Shown here one piece after another: positions 1 through 10,570 of a DNA stretch of 64,000 bases. Below the pieces are notes generated by a model. It was not told the DNA's origin and made no database searches. It was given only the letters and a program-made list of their open reading frames with translations. The DNA comes from Paramacrobiotus metropolitanus (lineage: Eukaryota; Tardigrada; Eutardigrada; Parachela; Macrobiotidae). The position numbers and the translations under genes are program-made. The first letter of the stretch is position 1. Every line of letters begins with the position of its first letter. The DNA lies in contig NW_026570317.1 of assembly GCF_019649055.1 (NCBI RefSeq), forward strand, positions 1 to 64,000, given 5' to 3'.

Positions 1-2
1 AT

Positions 3-278
3 CAACTCCTCCAGGAATGGAACAGGATACGGAAGTCCCTACCGTTACAGATTCCTAGCCTACCGAAGGTAAACGTCAAACACCCGACGGTGGCCATTAA
101 ACGTGCTCATACTCTACCCCCACGCGTCTCGGAATACGATCCGGGATGGATGTACACCTTCGCGGCCTTGAAGGCCCTGGCGACCTGTGGACCGAAGTTT
201 GCGACACCGAAGATCGCATTCCAGCTCCTCAGGCACCATAAGATCGGTGACATCGGGGTGGAGGTTGGAGGCAACTAA
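3..278 (+). CDS. C-terminal end of an unidentified retroelement ORF (runs off the left edge)
   Basis: The reading frame is open from base 3 and closes at the TAA near 276-278, giving at least 91 codons with no clear start inside the window. It is proline- and basic-rich and ends IGDIGVEVGGN. No catalytic motif is visible, and I do not recognise the family. Its base composition matches the downstream ORFs, so it probably belongs to the same element. The next ORF starts about 80 bases on in a different frame. If the element has a pol gene, this could be its tail, but nothing in these residues proves that. Confidence 0.35.
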   Translation, partial: QLLQEWNRIRKSLPLQIPSLPKVNVKHPTVAIKRAHTLPPRVSEYDPGWMYTFAALKALATCGPKFATPKIAFQLLRHHKIGDIGVEVGGN

Positions 279-358
279 GCCAGAGCAACGTATACCGGTA
301 CTGTAACCTTGGGTACAACGAAAGTAAAATCATACGGACATACACCAGCAGCAAGCGG

Positions 359-805
359 ATGTATTACGAATTCCCACCGGAGAAACGAGATCCGGCGCCG
401 ACCACTTATGAAGGTTGGGTACATGCCATCGAAGCGTGTATGGAAATGTCGTGGCACCCGGAAGGACTGACCCGCGGCGAAGTTCTACATCAGCTGGTAG
501 CTAGGTTCGAATTTGAATGGGAAGCTAAAAAACCCCAGCTGGTCGACCCGAAGTACAAGCCCGTCAACAGAACGAAAGGAGGCGAGAAGTACATGTTGGG
601 TGACGACTTGGACTTCGTCCTGAGCAAAGGATTCTTCCAAAAGAGATTTGGCATCAACCAGACTCGGGAAGGAGAACGATACGAAGCCCTTAAGCCATCA
701 ACACACCGACACGGACACTTACCGAAGCATCCACCGACCTCGGAGCAACAGAATGAGCCAACCGACTCTCTCCAGGTGAACCGGGTGGAATCGACTAACG
801 GATGA
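359..805 (+). CDS. unidentified retroelement ORF, 148 aa
   Basis: An ATG-started ORF of 148 codons in the same compositional block. The central part (about residues 15-110) is mixed helical, with several aromatic and acidic residues (for example GWVHAIEACMEMSWHPEGLT), and the last 40 residues are polar and histidine/proline-rich. I see no zinc knuckle, protease or polymerase motif. The helical part, with TRGEVLHQLVARF and later GFFQKRFGI, could be a small winged-helix-like fold, but this is only an impression. It may be a separate small protein or the remains of a longer ORF joined by frameshift to its neighbours. Function unknown. Confidence 0.4.
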   Translation: MYYEFPPEKRDPAPTTYEGWVHAIEACMEMSWHPEGLTRGEVLHQLVARFEFEWEAKKPQLVDPKYKPVNRTKGGEKYMLGDDLDFVLSKGFFQKRFGINQTREGERYEALKPSTHRHGHLPKHPPTSEQQNEPTDSLQVNRVESTNG

Positions 806-1066
806 GGAGACATGGAATACGTCGGAAGAGTCGTAGAATCGACCTCTTTCATGAGTGCCACACAAGTACTTGTGATCACCGACCTCCCCTCGGACACAAC
901 AGAATGTCCCGACCTACCTCATTAGGCACCACATAAGTGCCTTGGACCAGCTCGAGAACCGACCCGGCCCGACCGTTGTAATCATAGGATGTAACACGTA
1001 TAGGCTAACGAATCCGAGAAACGGATCGTCTAATTTTTCTTTTAACAGCCGCGAACGGAGGCGTAC

Positions 1067-2266
1067 ATGGCGGACTGCCGACATTGCAGAGAGAACTCAA
1101 CTCCGCAGGGCAACAGACTCCCATGCGCGGACTGCATCATTTCTTTCTCGGATGAACATACCCCACAAGTCGGACGTCGTGACGCGATGCAAGCAGCGGC
1201 GTTGTACATAAACGTCGTCGCTGGGAACATCAGCGCATACCGACGTTTAGCCCGCAGCGAACGTCTGATTAACCAGTTACGGGCCTACGAACAGGATCAC
1301 TTGTCGGAAATCCAACGCAACCGCGCTTCCGACCCCGGATGGACTAACACAGTGCCACCGACCTTGACTCATCGGCTTCTGGAATACCGTCAGCAACAGG
1401 ACCTGCGGCGCCAGGAGGAGGACCGTGCGAAACTTAAGGCAGTCAACGAAAGAATTGCCACCATGAAGGTCCATCCACCACCAACGAAGCACGAGCCACA
1501 AATTACTGTTCACCTACAGCAGCCCACACAAGGCCGCTCAGAGTCGGAACAGGTGCTCCACGACGTGAGAGAAGTGATAGTCGGAGACATCCACCGACCT
1601 CTTCAGTCCGCATCAATCCAAATGATGATGCGACAGGACGACGGAACCATGAAAATGGTCACTCTTTACCCTGCAACGGCGGAGCAGATGGCAACGATCC
1701 CACAGAAGGTTGTTCCAGTGGTTACACAAACCCAGCCGGCTGCTCCCTTAGAGATTCCTCAACCTGGATCCTCGGCACAACCAGTTGCCGCGTCGTCGAC
1801 TCAACAGCAGCGCCGACCTGCCAAACCATTGGCCGGACACGACCTTCGACATAGGCTCGGACACGACGCTCGACACAGAATCGAGGAACGACGAGCCTCT
1901 GCCGGACACGGCAATAGCGAAGCAACCCGACCTTCACCTGGTAAACGGTCAAGTCCGGAAAAGACGAGCATGGGACTGGTCGTCGACTCAACTAGTAAGT
2001 CGAAACGGAACTTCGTCCCACCTGAACACCAACCAGAACCGGAAGCCCACATGGCGGAACCGGCAGACAAACCCGAAGAAATGGATGTGGATGTGGCAAA
2101 TCAGATGGCCTCGATGCCAACAGTGCAAGTCCCCAGCCAGGACGACCCTCGCTACGATAACGCCCGACGACAGGGAGTCGAAGTCGTTATGCCACATCCG
2201 ACCGAACGGACGAACTACATTATGAATACCCTGGGATACGAGGAACGACACCGACCACACATTTAG
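1067..2266 (+). CDS. gag-like ORF, 399 aa, with N-terminal CxxC...CxxC
   Basis: This begins with ATG and ends at TAG (2264-2266). Residues 4-25 contain two CxxC pairs (CRHC and CADC), which would suit a small zinc-binding fold. Residues about 80-140 are charged and helical and look able to form a coiled coil (RQQQDLRRQEEDRAKLK). Residues 170-340 are low-complexity, rich in proline, glutamine, serine and arginine. Such a layout suits a structural, nucleic-acid-binding protein such as Gag, but no CCHC zinc knuckle is present. The TAG is followed two codons later by ATG in the same frame, so the next ORF could be made by readthrough, reinitiation or a separate message. Assignment to gag is an inference from position and composition. 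Confidence 0.5.
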   Translation: MADCRHCRENSTPQGNRLPCADCIISFSDEHTPQVGRRDAMQAAALYINVVAGNISAYRRLARSERLINQLRAYEQDHLSEIQRNRASDPGWTNTVPPTLTHRLLEYRQQQDLRRQEEDRAKLKAVNERIATMKVHPPPTKHEPQITVHLQQPTQGRSESEQVLHDVREVIVGDIHRPLQSASIQMMMRQDDGTMKMVTLYPATAEQMATIPQKVVPVVTQTQPAAPLEIPQPGSSAQPVAASSTQQQRRPAKPLAGHDLRHRLGHDARHRIEERRASAGHGNSEATRPSPGKRSSPEKTSMGLVVDSTSKSKRNFVPPEHQPEPEAHMAEPADKPEEMDVDVANQMASMPTVQVPSQDDPRYDNARRQGVEVVMPHPTERTNYIMNTLGYEERHRPHI

Positions 2267-2269
2267 CGA

Positions 2270-3193
2270 ATGGTAGAAAACCTGCGTCAGTTCCTCATCC
2301 GATCCGGATTCCAGACCAGATTCCAATTGAATAACTGGATGGGCGAGTTCAACATGAACGACCACCCCAACGTGGAACACCCGATCAATCGAGCGAACGC
2401 TTTGCCTTCGGTGCATGATCCGGCACTGTTGGACGTACCCTTGTCCACACCGGAGAGGACGAGTCTAAGTCAGCTCGGACCTCAGGAGTACTCACGCGAT
2501 CAAATGGAAAGCGTGGCTCAATTCGTCATTACCGACGCCCACCCGGCCTTCATTATCGCAGCGGCTCGAGCGGCCCTGGACTTACTGCAGTACTTGCCGG
2601 AAGAAGAACCGGGACCAGAAGATCGAAATGCAACCATTTTGCGGTACGTCTTCGCAGCAAGGCTAGGCAACTACTTTTGCCACTACACGCTGTGGGGAGC
2701 ACGTCGCACGGCACGTATCCCACCAGAACTGGATACGATTGTCGTACAACTTGGTTCACCCATGCGAAGTATCATCTTGGCAGTTTGGTTACGCGACCTC
2801 CTCTACATACAGGAACGGCATGCGGCCAGATACGCCTTCCGCAAGGACTTCAAAGATCCAGACGACGATGCGGCCGAATTCGTGAAGTGGTACCGCGAAG
2901 AAAAAGCGTTACCTAGCGGATTCACCTCTAGACCATATGGAGAAGGGATGTCGGACGACTTGGCACCCGGCGCAGTACCTAACGCGCATAAGCTCCGTAG
3001 GAAGGTCCAGAAAGCCAAGAAGGCGCGGGCGGAACAACCTGGCCAGGAAGACACCCCACAACAAGATGGGCAACCACCAGCAACATGTAAGCCTGACGTC
3101 TTCCGGCGCCTTGGTCGACCACCACCTAAATCTGACGATGACGAGGAAGATTACTTCGGCGGAGACCCGCCGATCTCAGTCCCCTTGGGATAA
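2270..3193 (+). CDS. gag-like or capsid-like ORF, 307 aa, in frame with the preceding ORF
   Basis: This lies in the same frame as the 399-aa ORF and is separated from it only by TAG and one codon. The first two thirds are helical and hydrophobic enough to fold as a globular domain (for example AHPAFIIAAARAALDLLQYL and GSPMRSIILAVWLRDLLYIQ). The last third is basic and then acidic and proline-rich (KLRRKVQKAKKARAEQ, then PPKSDDDEEDYFGG). A globular helical region followed by a charged tail suits a capsid protein, but no family signature is visible. It stops at 3193, and after it no long ORF is found in the rest of the element. Confidence 0.45.
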   Translation: MVENLRQFLIRSGFQTRFQLNNWMGEFNMNDHPNVEHPINRANALPSVHDPALLDVPLSTPERTSLSQLGPQEYSRDQMESVAQFVITDAHPAFIIAAARAALDLLQYLPEEEPGPEDRNATILRYVFAARLGNYFCHYTLWGARRTARIPPELDTIVVQLGSPMRSIILAVWLRDLLYIQERHAARYAFRKDFKDPDDDAAEFVKWYREEKALPSGFTSRPYGEGMSDDLAPGAVPNAHKLRRKVQKAKKARAEQPGQEDTPQQDGQPPATCKPDVFRRLGRPPPKSDDDEEDYFGGDPPISVPLG

Positions 3194-3199
3194 CAGGTT

Positions 3200-6140
3200 C
3201 CCACATAAGGAACCTGTGGTCCCACTTCAACAGTAAGGAAGGGACATCGAGCTGAGAAACAGCGAAGTCGAGAACCGACCTGGCGGAGAACCTGCCCGGC
3301 TGAGAAACAGCCACGTCGAGAAACGACATGGAAAACATGGAACGGATACTTTTCTTTTATGGACCCTAAAGCAGACGTGAACCACGAATAAGCCAGAAGC
3401 GCCAACCACATAAGTTGGCCGGATTCTTTGGTCGGACCCGGAAACGTGTGGTCAGACCTGGGTAGTTCGGTTCTTTCACCGTACCGTTACGTCCTCCAAG
3501 GAATCCCCTGGAAAGAACTGGGCAACCGACCTCAGTTCCCCAGCATGGCATTAGCAGATCGCGAACCAGATCACAACCACATCTGCTATAACGGAGCCAA
3601 CAGACGCCCCGCCTTGCTAACATAGCATATCGTGAATCACGTTCTGCTACCGAAGAAGATTACTCCGGCTAACCGACTCTGGAGAACAGACCGAGAGGAT
3701 TACGCTAACATGGTGTCGAAAACGTTGTCACGTTCTCGACACCATGCTCGCCTGGCACCCGTGGCCGACTTTGGGACCGGGTAACCGACCAGTAACTTTC
3801 ATCACCGCAGACAGTGGTATCCTCATCGCCCCGCAATGTCACATGGTTCGGAATTGACCACAGAAGTTAAAACCGACCTGTTACGACATGACGCACTGAA
3901 TTAACCGAAGGCAGGAACGAAGAACCGGATTCCCGCCCAGAGACCTAACTTCGCAGACCGCGACCTCAACCATGTCTCGCTACCTCAGTCAACCACGGAA
4001 GTTGACCATTCCCGAGGTAACTAAAGGCAGTGACGCAGACCGTGTCACAGAACCATGACCTACTACCTTCGTTGACCACGGAGTCAGCCAATTTTAAGGT
4101 AGAATTTGGACCTTTCCTCATCACGACTCGGATAACTTAGCCGACCACAGAAGTCGGTGAAGTTTCAACCTTACATCCGAAGAACACCTGGTATAGAAGG
4201 CGCACCCAACGCAGACCGTGTTGGTTAATTACGATCTACGACATCAACACTCCGGCAACCGGACTCCGGAGTACAAACCAGCGAGGATTCCGCTAGCATG
4301 GCCCGGAACACAGCACTGCGGTGTGTTCAGGACCATGCTTGCCAAGGCACCACGGTTAACTCCGAAATCGGATGGCCGAAAGGATAACAAGTCCGCAAAC
4401 AACACGGAGTCACTCGGACCGCAACGGACCGGACAGTGTCAACTACGACCTGCTACCTAGAATCGACCACAGAAGTCGATTTTTCAACGGTAGCCGACCT
4501 TTGAGATGTCGACTAACCGACGTCGGCCTGACGGAAGCACACGGAAATTACAAACGGGATGGCTTTATCGTAGCCTTTACTGACCACAGAAGTCGGTAAT
4601 GGTGACCGCAAACCGCGACACCCGACTACGATTTTAGTCTGGACGGATTCTCCGTTTGAACCCGGACCTACAGGCTCTCAACCAGGAACCTGTACCTGGA
4701 GTCCAACCGCAGTCTCCCCCGGAGGATATCGGATAAACCAACCGATTCACCGGTGACCACGACTACGCGCGGCTTGACCGTGCTGCCATTACCTGAAGAG
4801 GAACAGCGACGGTGATTTGGCTACTGACGTACCAACGACTCCGCCGCGACCTGCTTCCCCATGTCTCAAATGGAACATCCTAGGCAAACCGTGTTAGAAC
4901 ACACGGCCTGCACCCCCATACAGATCCCTACGGACCTGTGATGTCTTTCCATAACAGAAGTGGCAAGGCGTCACAGGTTCGCGGAACCGAACGAAGGAAC
5001 TCCAAACCAGGGAAGTGAAGTGATCTGATTTTACCTCAGTTCGCATGTTGCATGGGGATGGGAACGGGCAGTCTGACATAAGTCGGGGCCCGAGGCACAA
5101 CGCTGCCAAGGCGCGAGAATTGTACGCCGGTCTGAAACCAAAGAGTCTGTCTTGTGGATTGGGACCACAGAAGTCCCTTGATGCCACAAGCGACCTGGAT
5201 TACATGTTGAATGGCCAACAGACGCCATGGAATCGCCGAACCTGATGGGACTCGGACCCGTCCAGAGGCAAAGTTATCGACCCGAACCAGGGCATGTTAG
5301 AGGCATGGAAGAGACCATCGCTCCAAACAAACCTCGCAGAGATCGGATGAGTGCCCAGAGGCTTAAACCGACCTCCTGACATACGGAACCGACCTGGACG
5401 AAGAATCACCGACCTCGGGTTGGATAACACTATGTCCAACCTCAGGTCGGATGAAGTGGAATAACCGACAACAGGTCGGTTATGAGGATGATTCCACCGA
5501 AACGGATTTGTATGGCTCCACTTTGAGCCTGCATACCGTAACTCACTTCGGTTGAACACGGAATTACGGAATCACCGACCTCAGGTCGGATAACGTTGTA
5601 ACCGACCTCGGGTCGGACATGAGAAGTAACCGACAACAGGTCGGTGGATGGAAACGCCATCGTAAGGATTCACGGAAAATGACTTCCGGATGTAAGAATT
5701 CGACCTCAATCGACCTGGGACTTGGAGTAACCGACCTCCAGTCGGATAACATTATTACCGACCTCAGGTCGGTCCAACCGACCACAGAAGTCGGTTAGGA
5801 ACACCGGATCGCTCGGTTCCGCCCGGAACATCAGCGGCTTAGCCGGGATACGACTTTCGAACGGACCAGTCACATGGTCGGACATCAGGAGTCACCGATA
5901 ACAGGTCGGTGAAGGACGACTAAACTGAAGATCAGAACTGGAAACGACCTCGGAATGGACGAATTCGACCTAACGGGACTTGTTTGGCCCCACATGGGCC
6001 TAAATAACACGAGTTACCGAGGTCGACCATGGAGGTGCGTTATCACCGACCTCAGGTCGGATAACATTACAACCGACCTCAGGTCGGATACCCATCCTCG
6101 ACCGACAGAAGGTCGGATGAACTACTATTGGATGGAGGAG
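3200..6140 (+). repeat. long non-coding stretch with many CCGACC...GGTCGG hairpins
   Basis: No substantial ORF is present. Short inverted repeats built on CCGACCT / AGGTCGG recur, mostly as 15-base near-palindromes of the form CCGACCTCAGGTCGG. Examples lie near 5446, 5465, 5577, 5602, 5632, 5728, 5758, 5882, 6048, 6073 and 6100. A related form, CCGACCACAGAAGTCGGT, occurs near 4141, 4449, 4578 and 5779. Each could form a 6-7 bp stem with a tiny loop in RNA or DNA. The clustering is far denser between 5,390 and 6,120 than elsewhere. Possible roles are a structured 3' UTR, a packaging or binding array, or simple amplification; the sequence alone does not say which. Confidence 0.6.
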
Positions 6141-6145
6141 CAACA

Positions 6146-6579
6146 AATTCCGACCGGACCTTCGAGCCAGTTCGCCTCGGAAAAGTCTTAACCAGGCTCG
6201 TGGTAGCAGATTTAACGGTTTTAAACCGACCACATTCCATCGGCGTTACCACTTGGCGACCACGGAAGTTGCACGACACAAGTACGGTTTTGTCCGACTT
6301 GACTTTTGGAATTCGGGACTTCGCCGAATTCCCTTGCCGCCGGTTAACTTGCCGGTAGGCCGACCTTGGTCCGACGACCTTGGTCCATTCCCCCTAATCA
6401 GAGAGGATGCTTCGGCATTCGCAACAGCGACAGTGCCTCTCACTCCGGAACGGATGAACACGAGTCGGATGTAAGTGTCAGCCATGCTTACCCGACCTCG
6501 TACGGATTTACCGGTTACGTTAGGTAACCCGGGAATTGACGCCCCGGACCTGACACACCGGACTGCATTTAGACAGGAG
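6146..6579 (+). repeat. 434-bp direct repeat, copy 1
   Basis: This copy is followed after an 11-base spacer (6580-6590) by a second copy at 6591-7024, offset exactly 445 bases. Every part I compared is identical, including the short shadow ORFs inside. Homology stops sharply at both ends (AATTCCGACCGG at the left, TTTAGACAGGAG at the right). Near-identity points to a recent duplication or to an assembly artefact. The units do not start TG or end CA, so they are not LTRs. Confidence 0.9.
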
Positions 6580-6590
6580 GGTCAACGCAC

Positions 6591-7024
6591 AATTCCGACC
6601 GGACCTTCGAGCCAGTTCGCCTCGGAAAAGTCTTAACCAGGCTCGTGGTAGCAGATTTAACGGTTTTAAACCGACCACATTCCATCGGCGTTACCACTTG
6701 GCGACCACGGAAGTTGCACGACACAAGTACGGTTTTGTCCGACTTGACTTTTGGAATTCGGGACTTCGCCGAATTCCCTTGCCGCCGGTTAACTTGCCGG
6801 TAGGCCGACCTTGGTCCGACGACCTTGGTCCATTCCCCCTAATCAGAGAGGATGCTTCGGCATTCGCAACAGCGACAGTGCCTCTCACTCCGGAACGGAT
6901 GAACACGAGTCGGATGTAAGTGTCAGCCATGCTTACCCGACCTCGTACGGATTTACCGGTTACGTTAGGTAACCCGGGAATTGACGCCCCGGACCTGACA
7001 CACCGGACTGCATTTAGACAGGAG
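6591..7024 (+). repeat. 434-bp direct repeat, copy 2
   Basis: Second copy of the repeat at 6146-6579. After it the sequence changes to ACCCCGTGGAAACTC and then to a T-rich stretch that leads to the putative 3' LTR. Confidence 0.9.
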
Positions 7025-7521
7025 ACCCCGTGGAAACTCAAGACCCGTGGACGTCATCCTAGTCGGAATAAGCCCCCGGACAGATCTTTTTTTTAGTATT
7101 TTTGTACATTTTCTAACAAACGGAATTGTATTTTACTTAGAATCTCTAACCAGATCTGTTTTGCATTTACTTTTTGCTCACTGGAATTGTGATTAAACTT
7201 TATTACTCTTTACTTCGCGCTGTTTAACCGTCATTACTTTTCTTTTACTTTCTCCGCGAGCCAACAGAAGCAAGATGCCAGGCCAACAGAAGCAATACCG
7301 GTCCAACAACGAACCCCGAGCGGCTTCCAGATTTGCGGCCGTGAGTTGCTTGCCTCTCATGGGTCTGGAAGTGATGGATGGGACGGTCAACAAGACACCG
7401 GACTCCCACTGTAAGAGGACGCGTACCGGCGACCCCACATGGGTCGACCGGAGAGGTGCGACGCTGGCGCGGTACTGAGTCTGAGCATCCTCGCAGGAGC
7501 TCGGATTCCCGCCCAGAGGCA

Positions 7522-7972
7522 TGTTAGAGGCACGACAGCCTGCGTGATAGATACGCCACTTTGCGTATGCGTATCACTGCACACATGCTGATTCGCCCTC
7601 TCTCGTACGTACGTGAGTGGCTGCACTGCACTCTCCGCCTATGCGGATACACCGCGGGCGCACTCACTGAGCATACTTGCTCTCTCGCTCCTCTCTCTCG
7701 CTGTATGACTCAGCGTATATTCGCTCGCGTTGGATACGAGTCCAGTCTGCGCACTCACATTCCATGTGTCTGGACAGCGTGACGCCGTTGCCGCCAGCAC
7801 ATTTCTTTCTCTACATTTCATTACGCTCTAGAACTAGCTCGCAGCAACTTGACTTGCTGATTTCTGCCAGACACTGGCCTTTGTTGTGTTTTTCCCCGCA
7901 TTCACGCGGCATTTGCTCCACTTTATTTGTACAATAAAGTCATCTGTGAGCTCTCTGTGCTTGCCTGTCACA
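7522..7972 (+). mobile_element. putative 3' LTR of the left-edge element
   Basis: This begins TGTTAGAGGC and ends near CTGTCACA, about 451 bp. It has an AATAAA near 7932 with a GT-rich stretch after it (CATCTGTGAGCTCTCTGTGC), as in the R-U5 part of an LTR. The DNA after 7980 changes abruptly to AT-rich. The matching 5' LTR is outside the window, so neither the ends nor a target-site duplication can be confirmed. The motif GGCATGTTAGAGGCA at its start also occurs near 5292 inside the element. Confidence 0.4.
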
Positions 7973-7979
7973 CACGAAA

Positions 7980-9400
7980 TCAGAGATTCTCTTTTCGTTT
8001 CAAAAATTCCGCAGTAGTCCGTTGCAAGTGAAAATTATGGCGAATAATTTCATTCTTTGCTATGCACAAAACTGTTGCGCATAACAACTCTGTAACTTGT
8101 TTTCGCACCAATTTTAACGCACCAATCTTGCATTTTATGAATCTGAAGCACTTCCCCTGCAAAAATCGTTCAATATACTCCCTAAATAATGCCCCATGCC
8201 CGCATGCCGGACACCTAAAATTCGATCCCGACAAAAATGTTTCGAACGCCGAACAGAACTAAGTACAATCCTGCAAGATTTCTAGAGATATAAAATGCTG
8301 TTGGCAGTTTTTCAAAGGTCACTAGTGGACTGGTAAACTACCTCATCTGAAGTTGCTGCTTGCGGTAAAAACCGTAAAACTGATGGACAAGCTACAATCA
8401 CACTCCGACCAAAGTATTAGGGTGCAGCTCATGCTCAAATCAAATTGCCTGGGCTGAAATAATGCTCCGACCAAACTGTGCGGCTCGAAAAACCTGTCAA
8501 AAACAAATGGCTGCATAGAGAACGCGAAAGCAAAGGGTGGACAAAATTTACGGAGGACGTTTTTTTGACTCCGGACGGTTTGGTCGGTTTAACGACCCAA
8601 TCGTCCGCCCGAATTCAGTCTTGCACTGTATGTTAAAATTAAATCTGTTTACATAATGTGATTATTGTCGTTCTCTTTTATCATTACTTGAAACTGCCTA
8701 CTTGTGTAAATATGGTTGCATTACTTCAGTTAAACTTGAAGACTTCTTAACGGAACCAAAACGAGTGGGAGAAGGTAAACGGTTTCATGTTTTGTAATAT
8801 AAAAAGTGAACGACAGGATGTACTGTCTGACATCACTCACCAGTCACAAGAAACAAAAATCTAACATGCCGACTGTTTGTATACCGCTTTGCCGCCAGGC
8901 TGCCGGCGCAGCAAGAACGGAAATAATTCTTTCCTAAGGTAATGCGGAAATAATGTAATTTCGTGTGATCCCACGGTTCTTCGAATATTCTGATATGTAG
9001 TACTTCTAACGAGAAGCTATAATATTTATTCGGCAGAAGTCACCGAAACAACAAAACTGCATTCGTCTTCAAATTGCATAAAACGATATAAGAACAATTG
9101 TTTCATTAGCATTTCAAGCATATTATTCCGCACTATTCCTGCACATGGATGCCACTATTTATTCTGTGCTAGCACAACAATAACAATGCATCCAAAAAGG
9201 AAGCGAGCAGAAATGCGTGGTAAAAGAGGTCGTCCAGCTGGGTGCTTGGGTCAGACCTGATCAGATTGTAGGCACAAAGCGGCGCGAACCAATGTCCAAG
9301 CAAATAATAAAGGAAAATGCTTCTCTCCGGGAACAAAAAACATCAGAACATAAAAAACAAAAAAAGCCACTCGACAACAGACGTCCAATGCAACGTAAGA
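7980..9400. other. AT-rich intergenic DNA with a degenerate MITE fragment
   Basis: No convincing gene. Bases about 8535-8620 resemble, in reverse complement, part of the foldback MITE at 27067-27308: both share the order GGACAAAATT / GGACG / CCGGACGGTTT. Short ORFs here are not supported by composition. Confidence 0.5.
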
Positions 9401-9410
9401 GTGCTTAACG

Positions 9411-9989
9411 CTATCTTGACACCATTCGTCGTCGCATGAACTCGCCACGCATTTGACAGTGGAAACGCGGACGCCGCACCTTCTTCCACAACCAGACTGT
9501 TCCGGCGATGCAAGTCAAAAGCGTCATCGTCTGCACCGGCAGCCATGCGCGCTCAGGAATAAGGAAATCCAAGATCTTTGGCGTTGCATTGTACCAGGCA
9601 CCACACAGGACATAAGAGCCGGTCAGCATGTAAACCACGCTGATCTCCAGTGTTATTGTGCTTGGCTCCACTGGTTGGTCGGCTGCTGGGACAACTGGTT
9701 GGTCCGGTGCTTCAGCAACTGGTTGGTCCGCTGCTGGTTCGGCTTCCACGCGTGAAGAGTACCAACGACAGCCGCAGAGTATCGGAACAGCTAGCCCCAC
9801 CAGCAACAGAAAATGGTCAGTGATTATGTCAATCGGCCCCGAGATACAGTAGCTCAACAGGGCGACATATTTTGCGCCCCATGGGGGATCGCTAGTGCCG
9901 TCTGGGAAGATGGTCGCATAAGTGGTGTCATCGAAGTGCGGGCGCATATCTGTCCAGTAAGCCATACGGGCGGTAATCCCTTCCAGGGT
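9411..9989 (-). CDS. last exon of a multi-pass membrane protein gene (minus strand)
   Basis: On the minus strand the frame is open from beyond 9989 to the stop at 9411. A good acceptor (GTGTTGCAG) puts the exon start at 9989 in phase 0, which fits the phase-0 donor of the exon at 11048-11280. About 192 residues: an extracellular-looking start (WTDMRPHFDDTTY), hydrophobic segments around HFLLLVGLAVPILCG, SVVYMLTGSYVLCGA and TMTLLTCIAGTVWLW, and a basic tail. Between the first two membrane segments are three imperfect repeats of the type ADQPV, encoded by the GGTTGGTC repeats near 9670-9745. It could be a chemoreceptor-like or lineage-specific membrane protein; I do not recognise a family. Confidence 0.5.
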   Translation of the reverse strand, partial: TLEGITARMAYWTDMRPHFDDTTYATIFPDGTSDPPWGAKYVALLSYCISGPIDIITDHFLLLVGLAVPILCGCRWYSSRVEAEPAADQPVAEAPDQPVVPAADQPVEPSTITLEISVVYMLTGSYVLCGAWYNATPKILDFLIPERAWLPVQTMTLLTCIAGTVWLWKKVRRPRFHCQMRGEFMRRRMVSR

Positions 9990-10439
9990 CTGCAACACGA
10001 GTACTCGGTATATTTTGGTACAACGGGAGCAGTTTTCCATACTGACTTGTCTAAAATCCGACGTTTAATCTGAACGTTACGCTGTACGCAGGAGTACAGT
10101 TTTGTGGGCTGATTTTGAGCTGGTAAAAATACGAGGAACGTGAGATTGTAGTGTATCCTTTAGCCCATGTAAATCCGTCCTGGTTTAGTTATCATATGCT
10201 GCGGTATCCACGTTAATGTACACTTGAACACCATATTGTTAAATTGAGCAGAATGAAGTGCTAGGGACAGCGCGAAGGACATCTTCAGTGCATTCATTTC
10301 AAAAATTTATTGGTAAAACGTTCAAGTTTTCTTTATTGCATAGTATAAACATGTGGTGCAGTTGTTTTGGCAATCATTTGGAACCACGTGAATTCTCTGC
10401 TTTCCTCTCGTCTTTCTTCGTGCCAACTATCTTCGCTTC

Positions 10440-10570
10440 TTCTCTTTCAGCTACGCTCTTGTTTGCACCGAGCGCGAAGCGCGAGGTGCTGCAATTAACT
10501 GATCGTCAAGAGCATAAATTTGTCTGACGCCACGAAGAGCGTCACCGCTCACTTTTCCAATTCCACAAAC
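10440..10570 (+). repeat. dispersed repeat, copy 1
   Basis: It contains GCACCGAGCGCGAAGCGCGAGGTGCT, whose core is a near-palindrome, and further on CTTTTCCAATTCCACAAA. Both segments occur in the same order in reverse complement at 61745-61925, so this is a dispersed element rather than chance. A shorter piece (GCACCGAGCGCGAGCGC) is at 60835. Confidence 0.6.

Larger units (their letters stand above)
1..7972 (+). mobile_element. 3' part of a GC-rich LTR-retroelement-like unit
   Basis: This block is clearly richer in GC than the AT-rich DNA that follows and has its own sequence style: the heptamer CCGACCT and its complement recur through both ORFs and non-coding parts. It holds ORFs at 3-278, 359-805, 1067-2266 and 2270-3193, a long non-coding hairpin region, a tandem duplication, and a terminal block with AATAAA near 7932 that looks like an LTR. 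The left end is outside the window, so any reverse transcriptase or integrase would have to lie there; none is visible here. The class is inferred from the LTR-like terminus and gag-like ORFs only. A different kind of large transposon or an integrated viral remnant is possible. Confidence 0.5.

Noticed and set aside
1067-1200. Retroviral zinc knuckle
   Set aside because: The cysteines form CxxC pairs without the CCHC spacing, so a nucleocapsid knuckle cannot be claimed.
5390-6120. CRISPR-like array
   Set aside because: The repeats are short palindromes with variable spacing and variable copies, in a eukaryotic setting and without cas genes.
6253-6919. Two identical 73-codon ORFs and their antisense ORFs of 79 and 116 codons
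   Set aside because: They are products of the 434-bp tandem duplication in non-coding DNA; no start context or motif supports them.
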